64,000 nt of DNA from Cerioporus squamosus (taxonomy: Eukaryota; Basidiomycota; Agaricomycetes; Polyporales; Polyporaceae): assembly GCA_022592435.1 (NCBI GenBank), contig JABYQS010000125.1, positions 1 through 64,000 on the forward strand, read 5' to 3'. The notes under the pieces were generated by a model. It had not been told where the DNA came from, searched no databases, and saw only the letters and a list, made by a program, of their open reading frames with translations. Numbering within the stretch: position 1 is the first letter of the stretch; each line of letters starts with the position of its first letter. Made by a program: the position numbers and the translations under genes. Shown in pieces: positions 58,761 through 64,000 of this stretch.

Positions 58761-58885
58761 GATTGTCCCTGTCGTTGTGCGTAGTACCTGGCTCGGCGGA
58801 CTCTTGATCGCGGCGGACTTCATGGCCATATGTAACACATGTATTACTATCGTAATCTCAACGCTGATATCGCGTCATGTCTGAA

Positions 58886-58964
58886 GGATTGCATACTCCA
58901 ACATGTCCAGTACGGAAGCATGTTCATGACATGCTACGTAGGGACATGTTGAGAGTATGCATCC
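58886..58964. repeat. Inverted repeat / hairpin between convergent genes
   Basis: The arms are 58886-58908 (GGATTGCATACTCC then AACATGTCC) and 58942-58964, complementary over about 22 of 23 positions apart from two small mismatches. Inside the loop, AGCATGTTCATGACATGCT is itself almost a palindrome. The right arm overlaps the last codons of the minus-strand gene. Confidence 0.75.
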
Positions 58965-61805
58965 TTGACAAGTCCGGCAACGGAAGGGGTGGACTGTTCA
59001 CCTACAGTTTCAGCCACTCCTAGTTTGAAGACACTTATCCCAGTCGACGCTGTCGTCGGAGGTGGTGAAGCTGTCGAGCTTGATGCAAGGAGAGCCGGTG
59101 CTGGTGGGAGTGAGGTAGACGCGTTCCCGTAGGTCCTCCGCCACACTTCCAGGGGCGATTCCATCGGACGGACCCCCGTGGGTACATCAGCTGACCCGCT
59201 CGGTGGTGAGGTCGATGGCACGTTGACCGGTGTTGGCTGTGAACACTCCGGCTGCTCCTGGGGCATACGCGGAACAGCAGCTTAACGGACGAGGGCCCGG
59301 ACTGTGCAACGGTGTGCGTTGGTATGCTTTCTTGCACGGCGTCGCTCGACGGCTTGGTAGCTTCCGGCCTTGTGACTGGGGCGGGGAGAGGCGCGGCGGG
59401 AGTCTCGGTGTCCTCCTCCTCCTCATCGACGCCCTCCTCTGGCTCCGGAGAGAGCCTGTCGTCGTCTCGGAGGCTTCCTTCGGGTACACACGGCGCGGTG
59501 TCCGAGTCGGCGCCGCCCTCTCTTCTTCTCCATCCTCTTCCTCTTCCTCGTGCTCGTGCTCTTCCTTGTGCTCGCGCTCGTGCTCCTCTTCGTCCTCTTC
59601 GTCTTCATTTGTGTCCACATCCTCACCCTGCTTCTTCTGCCGTCGTCTCACCCCATCGCCCCCCAACGCCAGATCCTCACCCGCGGCCCACTCCCCATAC
59701 CACACCGGCACATCAACCCGCCCCTTAGCCCACTCCTCCGCCCACGCCTGCCTCGGCTCCCGACACCCCTCGCACGCACATCTCTCGACAACGAGCGCCT
59801 GCGCACGCATCTCGTCCTCGAGCCTCGCTAGGCTCTTCCGGCTCCAGCGCAGGTACACGCCAATCGTCGCGCGCACCGCGGGCTCCTGGTAGCACGGCAT
59901 GACAATGCGCGTCCACTGGCGCGCAACCATCGCCTCGCACTTGCCCCGGTTCCTCTTCGCCACCTGGCGCGCCTTGGGGTCGGGCGCGTCGGCGTCGTCG
60001 ATGCGGAGACCGAGACGCGCGGCGAGGTCGTGCACGAGGAGGTCGAACCCGCCCTTTGGCATGCACACATCGCTCTCCTTGAGGTGCCGCTTGATCGCGT
60101 CGCTGCGGTTGAAGGGCAGAGCACTCGCTGGGGCGCCGTCCAGGATGCAGAAGGTGCGCGGCTTGATGTGCATCCAGCGGACGTGCCGGAGGGCGTCGGC
60201 TTGGCGCCCGTAGGGCTCTGTTCGGGTGCAGGAGACGAGGTGCGGGGGCGGGGCTGGGGCTGCCCCGGGGACGTTCGGGCTGGGGACTGCGAAGAGGTTT
60301 TGGTGCGGGTAACCGGGGATTGGGGGGATGGGAGGGGTGTAGAAGGGGCAGAAGTACTTGGCTACGGCTTGTTTCCGTTGTCTCTTCTGTGGCTTCTTCG
60401 CATTCTTGACTTGCACTGTGACTGCAGCTTTGCCCTTGCCCTTGTTCTTCTGGCGCGATGGTGAAGGTGGGGCGGCGGGCCATGTGGCCGCTATGTGAAG
60501 GCAGTCAGCGCCGAGAAAACCCAGGAGAACGGGAATGGTGAACACTGAAGACTCACCAGAAAGGCCGCGGGGAGCGAGCTCTGCTCCGACGCGCCTGATG
60601 TCGTCGTAGAACTCCCCTGGCAAGTCCCGCGCGTGCTCGGGATAGCCAGCGAGCTCGAGATAAGTGCGGACACTGGTCGGCACTGGCACGGATGCTGGCG
60701 TCGACGAAGGCGGCGAGTTCGTTCTTGCAGCTAGCGGAGGACGATCCGTAGTCGTCGGCGCCGGAGCCGGTGGTGTGTTCGTTCCTGCAGCCAGTGAGGC
60801 ACGATCTGTATACCACGATGCGTCGCGTCAGCACGTGAAGTCTCGTCGCCACGGAGGTCATCGCGGTGGCGGTATATGTACATCATAGCACATACCTTCG
60901 GCGGCGCGGGGCGCGCTCGTCGCTGGCACGGACGGAGCCACACCCCATATTCGTAGTGGCGACCGTGCAGGCGACTTGCGGGCGTTCTCGCGGTCTGAAA
61001 CAGACGTCCTAGGACTAGTTGCGAGGCCAGAGGAGGAGGGAGAGGAAGCGACAGGGCCAAGTGGGCTCTCGCCGCTCTCCGGTTGGGAGCTCCTTGCTAG
61101 CCGCGGTCTCTTCGGGGTGCGGCCCCCGGAACGTGGCCCAATCTCCGCTCCATGGCCGCGTTTGGATCCGCGCTTGGATCGTTCTGTCAGGTTTGGAAAA
61201 CCAAACCGACATCCAGGGAGTGCTGGCTCAGATGTCTGAGAGGTAGGCACAGGAGGGAAGACATGTGGTGACGAATAGTCATGCTCAACCACAGGAGGGC
61301 CTTCTTGCGGTGGGGAGACGGGAGGTGCGAAAGGACTACGAGTGGGAGGAGACCTTGCTGGAGAGAGCCGGGCTCGTGTCGAGGGAGGAGTAACATGTCT
61401 AGCGTTATCGTAGTACGATGCATTTGACTGAGCGACTATCGACTGGATAGTCTGCAGTGCGTCGTCGATCACTCCCGTGAGCGCAAAAGCTTCCGGCTGG
61501 GACAGGGAAACGGACCCAGCTTGGGGCTCGGCCGCGGCGTGGTCTTCTGGCTCGATGTAGTCAGGATTGATCCATGAGTCGAAGGTTTCCGCATACATTG
61601 CGGAGGAGGCTTCATCGTTGTAGTCGTCGGCATCCTCATCCATCGAATCACCGATTGGTCCCGCGCTCTCTCTGTCGGCGAGGGGCGCAGGGTAACCAGC
61701 CGAGGCGACGGCGGATGGTATTTCTTGCCAATCGTATGGGACGGGCTCCGGAGAGAAGGCGGAACCTAGCGGCGGGAGGGATGGAGAATGGTCGAACGGG
61801 TTCAT
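58934..61805 (-). CDS. Large C2H2-like zinc-finger/nuclear protein, uncharacterised
   Basis: Exons, transcript order: 61805-60896, 60805-60557, 60490-58934. The first ~300 residues are Ser/Pro-rich and acidic with a basic patch (RSKRGSKRGHGAEI; GGRTPKRPRLARSS). Exon 3 carries an atypical pair of zinc-finger-like units: FCPFY, VSCTRTEPYGRQADALRHVR with WMHIKPRTFC, and FNRSDAIKRHLKESDVC. A helical region and a long acidic run of Glu/Asp repeats follow (59500-59630). In the literal reading the frame degenerates into Arg-rich sequence and ends at 59187. Two lost bases, at about 59525-59535 and 59265-59275, restore an acidic/Pro-rich tail (EGSLRDDDRLSPEPEEGVDE; PMESPLEVWRRTYGNASTS) ending at 58934, about 905 residues. 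A TATATAA element lies near 61888 on the minus strand. Probably a transcription regulator; DNA binding is inference. Confidence 0.7.
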
Positions 61806-63475
61806 CTCTAGGACTGTAGGTGAGGCGAGGGAAACCGGTGAAAGAAAGAGGGGAGTGTATCGGGGTGAGGATACCCCAACGACCGTTATATATGTGCCTC
61901 CTTGAGCCGACGAGAGCGTGCCCTGCAGTTGTGCTGCTCACAAAAGCGCTGCTTGTAGCGCTGGGCAGGTCGCGATAAAAGCAGTTGTCGTCGTCTGAAC
62001 ACAATTGGCTGGTAAACAACCCGTACCGGAAAGTAGCATGGTGCAACATACAAGCAGACCATCTCATGCAGCAGCGAGAGCTGTTGGGATGAGCACGAAG
62101 CCCGACTTGAGCCTTGCAGCGCGGCCAGAGGCTTTGTTTCGCCCTGAAGGCAGGCTACGGCCTGTAAAAACGCTATAGGACTGTCTAAGCATCGTTGCGG
62201 GAGTGATGTTGAGGGGAGTATTGGCGAGAAGTCGATACTGACGCGCGGTGGCTACTGACGAGCGGTAGACGCCCCACGCCGCACCTGAGAGACCGGATGT
62301 AACATCTCAACAAGTCGCACAGTCAGAAGCAAGCACCGAGTGACGTGCTTTGCGCCTCAAAGTCTATCCGGTGCTGTATATACAGTAGTGAGTGATCAAA
62401 ACTCGTGTTACGTCGGGAAATATTGACGTACCGGCTGCGGTGGCGTTGGCGAGATCACAAACATACTACCAACCATCGAGCCTCTGTCAGCACTTATCGT
62501 CCAAAATGATATGGCACTCACTAGCTCCTTCAGTACTCATAGTTCCTTTAGTACTTAACCTGGGCTCGTTGGTTGCTTCAGCGGATCTGCCAGTGGTCAC
62601 CGGAGTCGACACCTCTCTCTGTGCACGCCACACCGGTTCCTAGAAGTTATTGCAACTTGACATATACCCATGCAGTTAGTTAGCGACGTTGCCTCGTATC
62701 CAACCGTTGCACGAGAGACTTCGCATGTGTAGAACACGAGTGACGAGTCGTCGATGTTGTTATGCGAGACAAAAGCGGTCAAGCCAACCTCTGGCGGCTA
62801 CGTTGCCAAAAGCAGTACGCTCGGTTGCTCCCGACAGCCACGTGTTCAATTGTTGGGACTGGTAAGTGGAACGAAGCGTTTCTTAATCTGGCGGTGACTA
62901 CTCAGCACTTACAGAGTTCAGGCTCTCAGCGATTGTATGAGGAGGGCCTCATAGACGATAGCTGGTCGCTCAGAGACGGTAAGACTTACTCATTGCTGTT
63001 GCCAGCGTTCAACCGAGCTTCTTCCGTGGCCGGATGACGTAGACCTACCGTAGGCATGAAAGGAGTAGAGTGGAATGCTGAGGAAACCTTGTCAATCAGG
63101 CTGAGAAAGTGACTCTGACGAGGAGGGAGCCGAGTCTTACAGTTTGTAGGCAAATTCGAAGCACTCAGAGCGTTCAACGTGTTCGCCGCTTAATCAACCT
63201 GTCCATTCCATACTAGCAGCTTTCGGCTTCGAAGCTCGGAAACGTAGCGACTTCTTGAAGGCGGAGGCCTCTCAAACAGTCCGACCTTCGCGTCGCACGA
63301 CTGCAAGCATGATTACACCTCATGATACAACTACTTGAACATACAACAAGCAACCTATGAACCCTCGAATAAGTTTACGGATAAAACAAACGGCATCATC
63401 GTTGTGCACCGGCGCACAACAGTCCTAGAAGACTTGCTTCTCGTCAGAAAGGAAAATGCCTTCACACAGTGAAGG
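61806..63475. other. Intergenic, one doubtful small ORF
   Basis: 1.67 kb. Apart from the promoter of the zinc-finger-like gene and the small frame at 62506, nothing is recognised. The region is less GC-rich than the neighbouring genes. Confidence 0.4.
62506..62643 (+). CDS. Possible 45-residue secreted peptide
   Basis: ATG in a good context (CCAAAATGA) opens MIWHSLAPSVLIVPLVLNLG followed by SLVASA, a convincing signal peptide, then only about 20 residues (DLPVVTGVDTSLCARHTGS). It may be a real tiny secreted peptide, the first exon of a gene whose remainder I cannot trace, or a gene remnant. No relatives recognised. Confidence 0.25.
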   Translation: MIWHSLAPSVLIVPLVLNLGSLVASADLPVVTGVDTSLCARHTGS

Positions 63476-64000
63476 CTAGCAGTGAGTCTTCGGCGCAAAC
63501 TTGAACTTTGTCTTCCCATTTGAGCCGTAGATGCCATATCCCGGCTCTTGGTCCTCCGAGTAGATGTGCGCGAACCAGCCCACGCCACCGCCGGGCTGGG
63601 CTTTGAGGTCCTCGCAATGGTCGTCGAGGAGCTGGTAGTACACGCGCTCGTTGTCAACATTGGCCACGGCGTTGGGATTGGTCGGTTTGATACTGCCAGA
63701 AGCGAGCGACGGCCATCCGTTCTGCATCCATCGCTGTTTGTCAGGATCCAACATTACGACGAACAGAGTTGTGGCGCAGCGCACCTCATCGAAGTACATC
63801 TTCTTGCCCTTCCCATGGTCCGTGAAGTACTTGAGGTCGCGTTCCACGATCGGCCAGGCTTTCTGGGCTGAAGCAAGATCGCTGCACTTAGTAGGGATCC
63901 CGACCGCAGTATAACAGCAACTACATACCCGTCGAAGCATCAGGCGAGAAGAAGGGCAGCATGTGGATGTTTATGGAATCGATGGCGTCCAGCACAGCTT
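63476..64000 (-). CDS. GH17 beta-1,3-glucanase, 3' part (cut by window edge)
   Basis: C-terminal part of a glycoside hydrolase family 17 enzyme (fungal cell-wall beta-1,3-glucan hydrolase or transferase). Visible exons, transcript order: 64000-63929 (incomplete), 63881-63785, 63721-63476. The segment reads DAIDSINIHMLPFFSPDAST, then AWPIVERDLKYFTDHGKGKK, then the catalytic nucleophile motif YFDENGWPS, formed by splicing GAG to AACGGATGG across a 66-bp intron. It ends with GGGVGWFAHIYSEDQEPGYG and FKFAPKTHC. The junction between the first two visible exons is one base out of phase (ACG G to C GAT), so a lost base near 63929 or 63881 is likely. The gene continues beyond 64000; signal peptide and acid/base Glu are not visible. 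Confidence 0.85.

Overview
The window looks like a filamentous basidiomycete (Agaricomycete) chromosome segment. The genes are split by many short GT-AG introns, mostly 50-105 bp. Intergenic distances are small, and the gene content is typically fungal: COG5, MED31, a UCH37-type deubiquitinase, a PDK1-type kinase, a sedolisin, a GH17 glucanase, an F-box protein and a Zn2Cys6 regulator. A Polyporales origin is a guess from general gene style, not something proved here. All gene models were built by hand from splice signals, frame and family conservation.

Layout. 1-2.1 kb is a diverged tandem repeat of about 325 bp per unit. 3.76-6.57 kb is a PDK1-like AGC kinase with a C-terminal PH domain. 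7.6-8.85 kb (+) and 16.4-17.7 kb (-) are two copies, in opposite orientation, of the acetolactate synthase regulatory subunit (ILV6). Between them lie COG5 (9.0-13.3 kb, -) and a CipC/DUF3759-like protein with a glycine-rich and charged tail (14.0-15.8 kb, +). 17.7-23.3 kb is gene-poor and holds only one small secreted-protein gene (21.9 kb). Then follow a Zn2Cys6 transcription factor (23.3-25.1 kb, -), an SLC35/TPT-type transporter (26.1-28.0 kb, +), MED31 (-) and UCHL5-like (+) sharing a 200-bp divergent promoter, an aldo-keto reductase (-), a YAT-type amino-acid permease (-) and a small NTF2-like protein (-).

38.7-44.4 kb holds an HSL-type alpha/beta hydrolase (+), two tandem members (-) of an unnamed multi-pass membrane family, and a gene (-) that looks like a fungal PAXX-type non-homologous end-joining factor with a Ku-binding-like C-terminus. 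That gene is head-to-head with a nicotinamide riboside kinase (+). A fumarate reductase-cytochrome b5 fusion follows (45.8-48.0 kb). Next come an F-box protein, two adjacent secretory acid peptidases (sedolisin, then membrane-anchored aspartic protease), a third copy of the membrane family (57.0 kb), a mitochondrial LEA-like membrane protein, a large C2H2-like nuclear protein (-) and the 3' part of a GH17 beta-glucanase (-).

Two general points matter to users. Seven or more coding frames are each broken by loss of exactly one base, usually in a short homopolymer or GC-rich run, while the downstream frame continues the expected protein. This looks like residual base-level deletion error in the assembly rather than pseudogenisation. 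The most interesting biology is the PAXX-like gene, the three-copy family defined by a DPFHAGxLG motif, the satellite-like array at the left edge, and the intron-preserving inverted ILV6 duplication.
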